A stretch of DNA of 64,000 nt, taken from NCBI GenBank assembly GCA_020466095.1, contig CM035806.1:118756421-118820420 (forward strand), in the 5' to 3' direction. This DNA is from Chlorops oryzae. Taxonomy: Eukaryota > Arthropoda > Insecta > Diptera > Chloropidae. The position numbers and the translations under genes were made by a program. Positions within the stretch are counted from its first letter, which is position 1. Every line of letters begins with the position of its first letter. The notes beneath the pieces are model-generated. The model was not told the DNA's origin and did not search any database. It was given only the letters and a program-made list of their open reading frames with translations. Positions 47,979-58,650 of this stretch are shown one piece after another.

Positions 47979-48186
47979 GAGGCCTTTTACACTGGTTAAT
48001 TATTGATAATATTTATTTTTACACGCTTTAAGAGTTACATACCTGTTTCCACATACAAAAGAGGGCGAAAAATGATCTATCCAGCACGCGAAATCATAAA
48101 ACGGGCAATGTTTCCCAAAATTTCAACATTTTGTTCGCCCAAAAGGTGAGAATTCCCGCCAATAATTGGCTAGTGTAAAAGGCCTG
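47979..48186. mobile_element. 208-bp MITE, AGGCCTTTTACACT ends
   Basis: The inverted ends share AGGCCTTTTACACT, and a likely TAT duplication lies at 47976-47978 and 48187-48189. A related end, CACTAGTGTAAAAGG, is seen near 60513. Confidence 0.75.
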
Positions 48187-48313
48187 TATGAAAAAATATC
48201 ATTCATAAAATATCGCCCATGAAAAACGATGTATCATCGATGTTTTTGATTTCAACATCGATATTAAAACATCGATTTCGAGGATTGAAACATCGATGTT
48301 TTGGAAACATCGA

Positions 48314-48757
48314 TGTTAGTTATTCCGAATGAAAGGCACAACTTTAATAGCACGCTTCACGCTGCGTTGTTTTTATTTTTTATTTTATTTCAATTCAAAT
48401 AAACTTAAAGAAAACTGTTCCGTTTATAATTACTTAAAAGAAAATGCATATATGTACATAAATTCTTAAACGGTCGCGAGTAGGGTGGACGAGCGAGCTT
48501 TAAAACTTTGTCTTTTTCACGCGGCGTCTGAATAACTAATGCTCAATATTAACACGATGTCCTGGCTTAACTGTAAAACTAGATTTCGAACATTCTAGTT
48601 CGTTTTATATGAACATATTTACATAAGAAAGAGAATATGAAAGAAATGACAATGTATTGGTATTTACATATCAAAAGGAAAATAGAGAAGATGACATAAC
48701 ACTGGTCAGCTAGCTTTTCTGCGACACTGGTCAGCTAGGCTTTTGGCGGAGGCAACA
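48314..48757 (-). repeat. 3' LTR of BEL element
   Basis: It starts TGTTAG and ends CAACA on the + strand (TGTTG..CTAACA on the minus strand). The pol stop codon lies inside it. It carries a direct repeat of CACTGGTCAGCTAG near 48700-48738. Confidence 0.96.
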
Positions 48758-51700
48758 TCCCCTCGCCCGTAAACGAGTCGAGTTTACAATCAGAAACGCC
48801 GACGTCCAAAACCGCTATTTTCGTTACTGGTCGCTGGAGCAAAGTTGATTTTGTTCTGACGGTTACCGTTCTGACCTGACCGTCTCTTGCCGCAATCGTA
48901 TCCACGACGACTCCTTTCGGCCAGCTATTTCGCCGAAGATCAGGATCCACTAAAATCACGACGTCGCCAACTTTAACTGGCGGTTGCTTGACAAACCATT
49001 TCGTGCGTCGACATATTATGGGTACGTACTCTTTCAACCACCGTCGCCAAAAGTGATCGGCAAACTTTTGCGTTTGATGCCATCGCTGACGCAAATCCAC
49101 TTTTTCGTCACAAATCGGTTTGAAGCCATCAGATGCTCCGATGAGTAAATGATTCGGCGTGATTGCTTCGTCGTCTGTTGATTCAAGGGAGACAAATGTA
49201 AGCGGACGGGCGTTTATAATAAATTCAACTTCGTTGAATGCGCAGCGTAGACTTTCGTCATTAAATTTCATTGAAGGGCAAAGACTGGCGAGAACGTTTT
49301 TTATAGATCTGATGAGCCTTTCCCATGCACCACCCATGTGTGGCGAGCTGGGCGGGTTGAATCTCCACTTTATTTGTTCGCTGAGAATCTTTGATACGGC
49401 TTTAAAGTTGGTTCCGTTGTCCGAATACATTTCACGCGGAGAACCACGGCGAGATATGAAATTTCGGATAGCCATCATACAGGAACTGGTGTCTAAGCTG
49501 TGTGCGATTTCCAGGTGGATCGCTCGGATAGTGAGACATGTGAAGATAACTCCATATCTTTTCTCCCTTCTCCGCCCGACTGCTACAGAAAGTGGACCGA
49601 AACAATCAACGCCGGTAAATGTAAAGGGGCGCTCAAAGGCCGCTAGTCTGGCCGCTGGTAAAGATGCCATTTGTGGGGCTGCAGGCTTCGCACTGTTATT
49701 TTTGCAAATTTGGCATGATTTGCGTACATTACGATACAGAACTCTGAGTCGAGATATATAAAATCGTGCTCTAATGCAATTTATTATAGTTTCATGCATT
49801 TGATGATGCAAACGTTCATGGAATCGACGGACTATAAGGAATGTAACACGATGATGTTGCGGAAGTACTACAGCATTCCCATGGTTGTTTAGGAATTCAG
49901 CCCTGTCTTTGCATCTCAAAATTCCATCGTCATCCAAGAAGACGTTTAAAGAAACCAGTTTACTGCTTTTTCCAATAGGTTGGTCACGTTTAAGGGTGAA
50001 AATCTCTTCGCTGTACTCTGTTGCCTGAGCGCATTTGTATAAGAATTTCCGTGCCCTTTCGTACATTTCAGTAGTGAGCTCTATAGGTACCTTCGTTTTC
50101 TTTGATACTGCAGTTAGTTTTTCAATGTAGAATATAAAGGTGGCAACGGCCCGTTGCAGGCGCTTCCAACAAGAGAAGTAGTCGTAATCGGGTAAACCTG
50201 TGTTTGACGTTTGGATACTAAAAACGGAGTGACGTATTTCTTTGTCGTCGTCGTCCAGATCCTTTTCGAATGATTCGCGTTGTGGCCAGTCGCTACATTC
50301 AGAAGCCAGAAATGGGGGTCCTTTAAACCAACATTCGTTTTTTATTCGCGATCTTGCCTTTGTCGCAATGTCAGCTGGATTAAGTGCTGATGGTACATAT
50401 CGCCATTGTTGTACGTCAGTGTTCTCAATGAGTTCGCCAATCCGGTGCATGACAAATTGTTGGAAACATTTCGGGTCCATTCGGAGCCATCTGAGAGTTG
50501 TTTTCGAGTCTGTCCAGTAGAATTGCGATGTCGTGCGAATGCGTTGAACCTTAGCGATTTGTTGTGCGAGCCTTAACCCAATTATAGCGGATTGCAGCTC
50601 CAGCCTCGGTATCGACAGTGGCTTAAGCGGAGATACTTTAGATTTTGCTGCCACAAAGGAAACAGTGATGAGATTGGTGTGTATGATGCGGAGGTAGCTC
50701 ACGGCAGCATAAGCCTTTTCGCCGGCATCAACAAAAGTATGTAGCTGCACTTCAAGCGCTGATCCGAGCGACGTCGAGTAGCATCTTGGAATGCGTACAT
50801 CGATGATATCTGGTATGGTAGTCTTCCATTGGCACCAATGCTTAAAAATGGAATCAGGAAGCGGTTCGTCCCAATCAACACCAGAACGCCAGATTTCCTG
50901 TAGGATTATCTTGAGCCCGATCGTGTAGCATGATACGAAGCCCAGAGGGTCATACATCGACATTAAAACTTGAAGTGCCTCTCTCTTAGAAGGCACAAAC
51001 GGATTGCTGATTACGTCACGTCGCAATCTTGCGAATCTGAAAATAAATCTAAATACATCATTAGCAGGGTCCCAGAACATACCGAGGATCTTCGTTGTTG
51101 AGCCCCATTCTCGAATCTGCTGTCCCGTTACGGTGTCTGCTTCTATTTCTTTCAAGATTGAGAGCGAATTCGATGACCAGTTACGAACATGAAATCCGGC
51201 AGCTGCATGAATGTGTCGTACTTCTTTCGCCAGTTTTGCTGCAGATATTTCGTCATCAGCACTGTCGATAAAGTCGTCGACATAATGATAGTTGTGGATA
51301 GCTTCTACGGCCCGAGGAAATTTTTCGGAAAACTGTTCAGCGTTCTTATCACGAACGTAATGTGCGATGCAGGGGGCGCAACTTATACCAAATGTGAGCG
51401 CACTCATGACGTAAATGCTAGGGTGGTCTTTTTGATCTTCATCGTCGTACCATAGAAATCGTTGAACGTGCCTGTCCTTTTCTATTACCTTAATTCTATG
51501 GAACATTTCGGCGATGTCTCCACAAACTGCTACCTTCCCAACTCGAAAGGCGAGTAAAATTTCCACAAGAGAATTAAGAAGATCAGGTCCAGTCAACATA
51601 AAATCATTGAGCGACGAACCGTTCGATTTGGCAGCGGCGTCCCACACGAGGCGTAATTTTTCAGGTTTGTTTGGGTTTTTCACGGCGAATATTGGTAAGT

Positions 51701-52164
51701 ACCATACTCTTGAACTTGCGATAGTCATTTCATGTTGGGTAAGCTTGCGAGCGTATCCCTTACAAATCAAATTTTTGATCTGTGATTTGATCGTAGCTTT
51801 AAGACAAGCTTCCTTGCTAAGCCTTCGTTGCAAACAATTGAGACGACGTAATGCATTTGAATAGCTTTCTGGCAGTTCAATATTCTCACTTTTCCACAGC
51901 AAGCCAACTTCAAAATGATCTTCGTTCCTTTTACACGTTTCTTGAAGGAGCTGCATGGCACGGTGATCATCCGCTGAAACCAATTTTGTCGCTTTGGAAT
52001 TCTCAATAGCGAAATAATCCTTTACTGCGTTGTGTAAGGCTTGATCTCTTTGCTGACAATCGCAGATATGAACGTTTAGTTGATATTCGCCTGCATCGTT
52101 GGACTCGCATCCTTGAAGAGTCCACCCGAGACGACATTTTGATGCTATCGGTTCATTTTTTTTT
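48735..52164 (-). CDS. pol: BEL element Pol: reverse transcriptase, RNase H, integrase
   Basis: The frame is open from the A run; a long segment before residue 1 of the 51983 start (KCRLGWTLQGCE) is conserved in type, so the real product begins upstream. Reverse transcriptase has GDIAEMFHRI and the catalytic YVDD in YHYVDDFIDS. A Pao-type RNase H region follows (HTFVDAGEKAYAA, WTDSKTTLRWL). The integrase has HHCC-type residues (HERLHHQMHE, CQICK), the DCFGPL block and SDNGTNFK, with PHMGGAWERLIRSIK carrying the Glu. It ends at 48735, 23 bases inside the 3' LTR. No in-frame stop is seen across this 1082-residue part, which fits recent activity. Confidence 0.95.
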
Positions 52165-52719
52165 TCCTTCTCTAATTTTAAGAGGAACCGCTAATCGCCA
52201 GTTATTTACACCAATTAAAATTTTTGGTTGAGCATTCTCATACGAAGACAAAGGTATTCCACGCAGGTGTGGATGCTTCTTTACCATGTCCTCCGCATTG
52301 ACTGATTGTATTGGCAGCTGCAAGCTTTCGACGGTGTGAACGTCTACCAATTTAAATGTTTGACCATTTTTTGCATTTGAAATTTTGATGTCAGCAAGTT
52401 TGGAATCTTGCTCCATACGGCTTGTGTTTCCCGTCCATCGCAAGCAAAGCGGTGTAGGTTGTCCATTAATTCCGAGCTCCTCAAAGATACCTTTTTCAAT
52501 TAGCGTCACAGCTGAACCTTCATCAAGAAATGCGAAAATTGTTTTAATTTTATTTTTTGCATGTAAGTTGATAGGCACAATTCGAAAGTATGGGTGTGTT
52601 GTGCCGCTCTTGCAACTATGTGCGTTTACTTGGGCATTTTCTAGTGCGATTGTAGCGTTACTCACGGCTTGTTGTTCTTGCTTCTTTTGCTGCTGTTGCT
52701 GCTTCTGCTGCTGTGTAGC
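52153..52719 (-). CDS. BEL element protease segment
   Basis: This frame starts directly after the gag stop in the same phase with a Gln/Lys-rich stretch, and no ATG precedes the conserved part. It holds the aspartic protease motif FAFLDEGSAVTLIE, in the form (DEG) known from one branch of BEL proteases. It ends in a run of ten A (52156-52165 on the opposite strand) at TGA 52153-52155. Pol continues one base out of frame. Protease would therefore need both stop readthrough and a frame change to be joined to its neighbours. Confidence 0.85.
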   Translation of the reverse strand, partial: ATQQQKQQQQQKKQEQQAVSNATIALENAQVNAHSCKSGTTHPYFRIVPINLHAKNKIKTIFAFLDEGSAVTLIEKGIFEELGINGQPTPLCLRWTGNTSRMEQDSKLADIKISNAKNGQTFKLVDVHTVESLQLPIQSVNAEDMVKKHPHLRGIPLSSYENAQPKILIGVNNWRLAVPLKIREGKKK

Positions 52720-54246
52720 TTAGGGTTTATTATTGTGGAGCAGTGGGTGATGTTTGGACGTGCAACCATCAATTTCACAAATTTTCGTGCTGGAGCATTT
52801 ACGGCGGTGTGCCTTTAAACATTGGCGGCAGATATGTTTGTCCCGAATGAAATTCCACCTTTCATTTAAAGGCGCCTTTTTAAAGACTTCACACTTAGCC
52901 ACAGAGTGGTCTGATTTATTACAAATTTGACAATTTGTTTTCGCTTCACTTTCACTGTTATCAACCACGTGAGTATTCACTGCTGCATTTTTGTTCGGAG
53001 AAATTTTCACAACCGTGCTAGCTGCTTGCGCCATCGTATACAACCAATTGCTAAATAATTTCACGATCGGAACGTCAACATTTTTGGGATACATAGCCCA
53101 GTTCAGTTTTTGGTTATTGGGTAATTTCTCCAAAAGTTCTTTGACCAAAAATGAGTTATGCATATGTGTATACATTTGACAGCTCTCCATTGTTGCACAT
53201 ATATTTTGTACGTTGAGCGAAAATTCAATTAGTGTTTCCAGTTTATCTTTAATCGGAGGTATGCTTTTAGCCTTACAAATTATGGTTTCCAGAATATGCT
53301 CTGGCCTTCCGAAGCACATTCGGAGCGTTGATATTATATCTGGAACCATATCGGGTAAGCATAGCTTGCTTCGCACCATCTCGCGCGCTTTTCCTTTTAA
53401 AGAATCTTGCAGCCTAATTAAATTTTCCGCATTAGTAAAGCCGGCAGTGAGCGTGCTGTTTTCGAAGCTGCTAATAAACAGAGGCCAGTCTTCGGGATCT
53501 CCGTCAAAGGTTGGCAGCTTTTTCGGCATTACCTGTCGTGCGGCAATTTGTGTCGTAGTGAGCGGATTAGTGAAAATCGTTGGTTGAGCGCTTATCGGAT
53601 GTCCTTCATCTTGCGCTAAAATTCTGTATTTAGCTTCAATAAATTGTTGTTGTAGCTTTGTTTCTTCTTCTAAACGTTGAATTTGCAATTCCCTTTGCCT
53701 CGTCATTTGTGTTGTTTGAGCGTTTGACATCACATTTGACATAGTAGAAGACGGTGGTGTCAACATGAGATTTTCTTGTGTCGCCGGGAGGTGTTGCACG
53801 TTTTGATCGCCAAAAATGTTCCCTTGCGTTGTCGCTGCGAACCGTCTATTTGGATAATCAAAAAGGTTTTCGCGTATTGTCGGCAGGGGGCGCGTAGTCA
53901 GTACTGATGTTAAACTGCAGGGTGCGCTCGCTGTTGTCGTTGCCATCGTGTGAGTTGCCGCCATTGCGATTTGAAAAGTTAACGGTGCCGCTGAGCACGT
54001 GGAATTGACGCATGCTGTGGTTATAGCCGGCATTGGCGGAACTCCTATTGGAGTTGACGATGCCCTTGCCCCGTTGGTATTCTTCGGTGTGCTTCCGTTG
54101 CAAGAATCGCAGCTCCAGCTACGATCAGCTATATCGCTGCCCACGTTAGCACAAACGAAATGACACCAGCGGTCGCATTGATCACATTGCACCATATCCT
54201 CGTTGTCCGGCATGTCACATTTTACGCAATGTTGATTCTTAGGCAT
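52720..54246 (-). CDS. gag: BEL element Gag with PHD-type finger
   Basis: The ATG at 54246 starts MPKNQHCVKC; the open frame upstream begins at a non-ATG codon, so this start is preferred. The N-terminus holds a C4HC3 PHD-like finger (CVKC, CDQC, CHFVC, CDSC). Then come a Thr/Ala/Pro-rich linker, a Gln/Glu-rich coiled-coil-like segment, the Gag core (KKLPTFDGDPEDWPLFISSF, DUF1759 type) and a CCHC knuckle CQICNKSDHSVAKC followed by more Cys/His pairs. It ends at TAA 52720-52722. The protease frame follows in the same phase with no intervening stop. Confidence 0.93.
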   Translation of the reverse strand: MPKNQHCVKCDMPDNEDMVQCDQCDRWCHFVCANVGSDIADRSWSCDSCNGSTPKNTNGARASSTPIGVPPMPAITTACVNSTCSAAPLTFQIAMAATHTMATTTASAPCSLTSVLTTRPLPTIRENLFDYPNRRFAATTQGNIFGDQNVQHLPATQENLMLTPPSSTMSNVMSNAQTTQMTRQRELQIQRLEEETKLQQQFIEAKYRILAQDEGHPISAQPTIFTNPLTTTQIAARQVMPKKLPTFDGDPEDWPLFISSFENSTLTAGFTNAENLIRLQDSLKGKAREMVRSKLCLPDMVPDIISTLRMCFGRPEHILETIICKAKSIPPIKDKLETLIEFSLNVQNICATMESCQMYTHMHNSFLVKELLEKLPNNQKLNWAMYPKNVDVPIVKLFSNWLYTMAQAASTVVKISPNKNAAVNTHVVDNSESEAKTNCQICNKSDHSVAKCEVFKKAPLNERWNFIRDKHICRQCLKAHRRKCSSTKICEIDGCTSKHHPLLHNNKP

Positions 54247-54460
54247 GTTGATGGATGATCCTGTACCAAATTTATCGCGGTTTATACAATTTACGCGGAT
54301 AAAGCGAAATGGATAACCGATCAAATAAGAAATATCGCCAGCGATGTTAAACAACGACTTAGTTTTAATTATTTCCGTACGAACAAATTCGAACCACGTT
54401 AAGACTAACTTCGAGGTTATAGCGAAATCGAACGGTTTAAAACACAAAGTTTTAAAGATT

Positions 54461-54904
54461 TGTTAGTTATTCCGAATGAAAGGCACAACTTTAATAGCAC
54501 GCTTCACGCTGCGTTGTTTTTATTTTTTATTTTATTTCAATTCAAATAAACTTAAAGAAAACTGTTCCGTTTATAATTACTTAAAAGAAAATGCATATAT
54601 GTACATAAATTCTTAAACGGTCGCGAGTAGGGTGGACGAGCGAGCTTTAAAACTTTGTCTTTTTCACGCGGCGTCTGAATAACTAATGCTCAATATTAAC
54701 ACGATGTCCTGGCTTAACTGTAAAACTAGATTTCGAACATTCTAGTTCGTTTTATATGAACATATTTACATAAGAAAGAGAATATGAAAGAAATGACAAT
54801 GTATTGGTATTTACATATCAAAAGGAAAATAGAGAAGATGACATAACACTGGTCAGCTAGCTTTTCTGCGACACTGGTCAGCTAGGCTTTTGGCGGAGGC
54901 AACA
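54461..54904 (-). repeat. 5' LTR of BEL element
   Basis: Same length and, as far as I can read, the same sequence as 48314-48757. Transcription would run leftward from here. I did not find a clear primer binding site beginning TGG directly after it. Confidence 0.96.
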
Positions 54905-54988
54905 ATCGATATATCGTTTGCATCCCTACTTCGGCTTCGACTAAAAATCCACCTTCGGTCGGACACCATGTAGGAGTGTAGGTCTAAC

Positions 54989-55440
54989 CATATAGAACTA
55001 TAGCTGCAACTTCGGCCAAAAGCTATTGCGTGGTACACCACACTTACTATTACGTGGTTCACCACAACACTCTGCTTAGGGGCCGTCCATATATTACGTC
55101 AGCATGATTTTGACCATTTTAGACCCCCTCCTCCCCCTTATCATCAATCGTCATCGTCCAGAACCCCCTCCCCCCCTTGTTTGACATCATCTTTGATACA
55201 TACATATAGTTTAATAGTGTTTTCTTATAAGATAGAGATGATGAGGTGATCATTGCGGATTGACCCCCCTCCCCCTCATCATCAAGCGTCATCATTCGCG
55301 TGACCCCCTCCACCCCCCTGTATGATGACGTAATATATGGACGACCCCTTATGGCGTGGTTCACCACAGTTGAACTTTTTCACCAAATCATGCCATAACG
55401 CGCCAAAATTTGGCCGAAGTTGCAGCTATAGTTCTATATG
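54989..55440. mobile_element. CATATAGAACTATAG MITE, copy 2, interrupted
   Basis: It has the same ends as 3518-3696. The 8-bp duplication GGTCTAAC (54981-54988, 55441-55448) is part of the family Y terminal repeat. It carries the 270-bp element at 55079. Confidence 0.94.
55079..55348. mobile_element. 270-bp MITE, GGGGCCGTCCATATATTACG ends, TTA duplication
   Basis: The ends GGGGCCGTCCATATATTACG and the inverse GGGGTCGTCC.. are flanked by TTA at 55076-55078 and 55349-55351. The uninterrupted MITE at 3518 confirms the empty site. Subterminal parts are pyrimidine-rich on the + strand (CCCCCTCC). A TTA duplication fits PIF/Harbinger. Confidence 0.93.
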
Positions 55441-55481
55441 GGTCTAACTCTTCTTCTTCCTAATCCCTGCAATGTGTTAGA

Positions 55482-56432
55482 CAGTGTTGGAAATGTAGGT
55501 GTAATTGTACCATTTTCGGCCTTTTTTCACTTCAAAGATACAGTAGGTACAATTTGTCCATTTTAGGTACAATTTCAAGATGAAGAAATTTTGTTAGTGA
55601 CTTAAATGGTGAAAGGTCTTCTGTGGTTACCTGAGTAGTGTTTCCAGAAATTGTTTTATACATTTCCCAAAAAAGGTAGCATAGTGCAACTAGGTTCGTT
55701 CGGGAGTGAATAACACCTTCTCTCGATGAGATTGCCATTAGAATTGTTATGAATAAGGGGCTGTCCATTAATTACGTAAGCATAAAAGGGGGAGATGGGG
55801 GTTCGAAAAACCTTACGCTCGCTTATATGGGGGAGGGGGCGGGGGCGGGTCTTAAAAATTTTTACGTAATATTATGGTGTGTGAAAATATTCTCGTGTAA
55901 ATTTTTTTTTGGTTATTTTATCTAATTAAAAGACTGTTATTTTCTGAACATATCTTTTTTTTCCACTTTTTCTTTTTGTAATATAATTTGATTTACAGTG
56001 CTATTGGCTCGCAACAGTTAAAATTGAACGTTTTTTCATTAAATAAACTTACAATTGAACTGTTTTCAGTTTACTAAGTCCAAAGAGCATATTTAAAAAA
56101 ATAATTTGGGTTATCTTACGTAAGAAGGGGAGGGGAGGAGTTTGAAAATTCTTATTTGTGCTTACATGGGGGGAGGGGGGGGGGGGGTCAAAAATGGTCA
56201 TAATCGCCCTTACGTAATTAATGGACAGCCCCTAACATCTTCTTTAAATGACCATGTCATCAGATTTGAGAAGTACTCAAATTTTCCCCTTGATGTCTTC
56301 GGTGAATACATTAATGAATTTGGCATTTATGAAAAAAATTCCGGCTGGATATATTAGGTACACTTTACTATATTTAGGTACAATTTATGGACCATTTTAG
56401 GTACACACTGAAATTTCCATTTTCCAACACTG
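55482..56432. mobile_element. hAT-like element with CAGTGTTGGAAAT ends, interrupted
   Basis: The ends CAGTGTTGGAAAT and (inverted) CAGTGTTGGAAAA are flanked by 8-bp GTGTTAGA (55474-55481, 56433-56440). AGGTACAATTT words repeat in both subterminal regions. It carries the 476-bp MITE at 55757. Confidence 0.93.
55757..56232. mobile_element. 476-bp MITE, GGGGCTGTCCATTAATTACG ends, TAA duplication
   Basis: The inverted ends begin GGGGCTGTCCATTAATTACG and are flanked by TAA at 55754-55756 and 56233-56235. G-rich GGGGGAGGGGGCGGG blocks lie at both ends. The ends resemble those at 55079, so both belong to one PIF/Harbinger-like group. Confidence 0.93.
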
Positions 56433-56704
56433 GTGTTAGAGCTAATTTGCTTCAACATAGGCATATATCATGAGGAAAAGAAAAGCATGGTATGGCAGCG
56501 AAATATTTAGCTCTGCTGTGGTGAAATGCAATGGCACTTTTAATTTTAATTTTGGGCGATTTTCGAGTACATTGTATATAAAATATCTACCAAACTCATA
56601 AAATGATATGAAAAACTTAAAACTAATCAAGGAAACTCAATATTACGGAGAAAGAGAAATTGTTTTTTAGTCCTAACCTGTCCACATAACTTTTTGCTCA
56701 CAAT

Positions 56705-57219
56705 AGTGGTATTCAAGCAGATGGGGCAATTGGAGTGGGCAAATTTTGCACTAGCAAATTTTGCACTTTTGCATGAACAACACTCTGAAGAGCGAGTGCA
56801 AAAATTCAACGATAACAGCTGTTTGCTTTTAAGACCCATACGGACAGTCAAACATGTGTGGTCTTTCACATTTATATTACGCAGATATAATTGATATCAA
56901 AAAATTAAGATGCAAAAATTTTTTGGAAAAAAATATTTATTTGTAAAAACGATAGTCGTATTATTAAATAGATGCATGGCATTAATTAAATTTCTCTTGT
57001 TTTTCACTTATTGAACTTTATAAATCATGGTTTTTGTATTTCTTCATACATTCATACTCATTTGCACTGTAGGGTCGCCATAGCACTCATTTGCACACAA
57101 AATCGGGCAAATGTTGCACATCAAAATCGATGCGCAATAGTTGCCCAGCTGCGGAAACGATTTTCCATACAAACCAATTTGCCCAAATGCCCAAGATGCC
57201 CACCTGCTTGAATACCACT
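56705..57219. mobile_element. AGTGGTATTCAAGCAG element, intact copy
   Basis: Its ends are exact 16-bp inverted repeats. It matches 14721-15888 without the hAT-like insertion. Flanks suggest a 3-bp AAT duplication, which the first copy does not confirm. Confidence 0.88.
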
Positions 57220-57422
57220 AATGTTTCAGCATAAATACTGAATTCTATGTACAATCAAATTCGTAGCCTTAGTTAAAAATGTATGTAAATTTATTACGAA
57301 ATGAAAACATTCGTGCACATTAAGCAAAAACTTATCGTAATACATTTATTAAAGTTTAATTTATGAACTTTTCAAGCAATATAAAAAACCGAGCTATGTT
57401 TCTTTGATAATTTTCTTGCAAG

Positions 57423-57656
57423 CATATATAACTATATATGTCACTCAGGAGCCGTTTCTATTTTGGCTCTTTTCAGCACGGTCTTGGGTACCCACCACGG
57501 TCTTGGGTACCCACCAAAATGAGCATTTTTCACTTAGGTACTCACCGAAACTTTTTCTCTCTCGCTCATTTTTTGCCTGCCGAATAACATCTCTTTCTAA
57601 CTGGCGCGAAATGTCCCGCTCAAAATCTATGAGAGTGACATATATAGTAATATATG
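57423..57656. mobile_element. 234-bp CATATA..ACTATA element
   Basis: The inverted ends begin CATATATAACTATATATGTC and CATATATTACTATATATGTC. The 8-bp duplication CTTGCAAG is at 57415-57422 and 57657-57664; the intact family Y copies show the empty site. A short direct repeat CGGTCTTGGGTACCCACCA occurs twice inside. Confidence 0.93.
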
Positions 57657-57872
57657 CTTGCAAGTGACATCATAGTGCCACTTTGTGACTACCCGTATTG
57701 TTGTTAGTTGCGTTCTGCTGAATTTCGCGAATGAGTTGAATTTCCTATTTCTGCTTAAGGTTTGTGTTGGTAGCTTTTTGGTGAACTTCTCGAAAGAGTT
57801 GAATTCCCTATACCTGCCTTATGGTGAATTTCTTATTAGCGGCTGAGCCATTTTGACGTCGACAGTTAGACC

Positions 57873-58628
57873 CATGTAGGACTGTAGGTCTAACTGTCGA
57901 CGTCGAAAGGCCTCTGCCGCTAATAAGAAACTCCCCATTAGGCAGGGATAGGAAACTCAACTCTTTCGAGAAATTCACCAAAAAGCTACCAACAAAAACC
58001 TTAAGCAGGAATAGGAAATTCAACTCTTTCGAGAAATTCACCAGAAAGCTACCAACAACAATACGGGCAGACAAAAAGTGGCACTATGATGCCACTTGCA
58101 AGAAAATTATCAAAGAATCACGGCGTCGGCTCGGGTTTTTATATAGCTTTAAAAGTTATAATTGAAGCTTTAATAAATATATTACGATATACTTTTGCTT
58201 AATGTGCACGAATGTTTTCATTTTGTAATAAATTGACATACATTTTTGACTACTACTACGAATTTGATTGTATATAGAATTTAGTATTTTTGCTGAAAAA
58301 GTGTGATCAAAAAGTTATGTGGACAGGGTAGGACAAAAAAAACCATTTCTTTTTCTCCTTAATATTGAGTTTCCTTGATTATTTTTATGTTTTTCAAGCT
58401 TTTCATGGCATTTTATGAGTTTGGTAGATATTTTATATGTAATGTACTCGAAAATCTCCCAAAATTAAAATTAAAAGTGGCAATGCATTTCACCACAGCA
58501 GAGCTAAAGACTTCGCTGCCATAGCGTGCTTCTCTTTTCCTCATGCTATATGCATATGTTGAAGCAGCGTAGCTCTAACACATTGCAGGGATTAGGAAGA
58601 AGAAGAGTTAGACCTATAGTCCTATATG
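57873..58628 (-). mobile_element. Family Y element, reversed, inserted in a sister copy
   Basis: This is a complete 756-bp copy in reverse with the 8-bp duplication GTTAGACC (57865-57872, 58629-58636), which is part of the host copy's own terminal repeat. Together with the host half it forms a palindrome of roughly 1.4 kb. Confidence 0.94.
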
Positions 58629-58650
58629 GTTAGACCTAAACTCCTACATG

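Larger units (their letters stand above)
48314..54904 (-). mobile_element. BEL/Pao LTR retrotransposon, full length
   Basis: Two 444-bp LTRs bound a 6.6-kb element with gag, protease and pol in the BEL/Pao pattern. The target duplication ATCGA is at 48309-48313 and 54905-54909. I read the LTRs as identical, which implies a very recent insertion. The coding region has a stop and a frame change that are described under its genes. Confidence 0.97.
47704..54928. mobile_element. Element with TAGGRATGCAA ends, rich in ATCGAT, interrupted
   Basis: The left end TAGGAATGCAATATCG and the inverted right end TAGGGATGCAAACGA are flanked by an exact 8-bp duplication CTTCGGCT (47696-47703, 54929-54936). 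Without the MITE at 47979 and the BEL element it is about 420 bp. Both sides carry repeated AACATCGATGTT words. TAG ends and 8 bp fit hAT. Confidence 0.85.
54967..58650 (+). mobile_element. Family Y element carrying five insertions
   Basis: The ends CATGTAGGAGTGTAGGTC and (inverted) CATGTAGGAGTTTAGGTC are flanked by an exact 8-bp duplication TCGGACAC (54959-54966, 58651-58658). Subtracting the five insertions and their duplications leaves about 741 bp, close to the intact copy (751 bp at 46045). It lies in a TTCGG-rich element. Confidence 0.93.

Noticed and set aside
54853..55367. Short open frames near the BEL LTR
   Set aside because: They lie entirely in the LTR end and nested MITEs.
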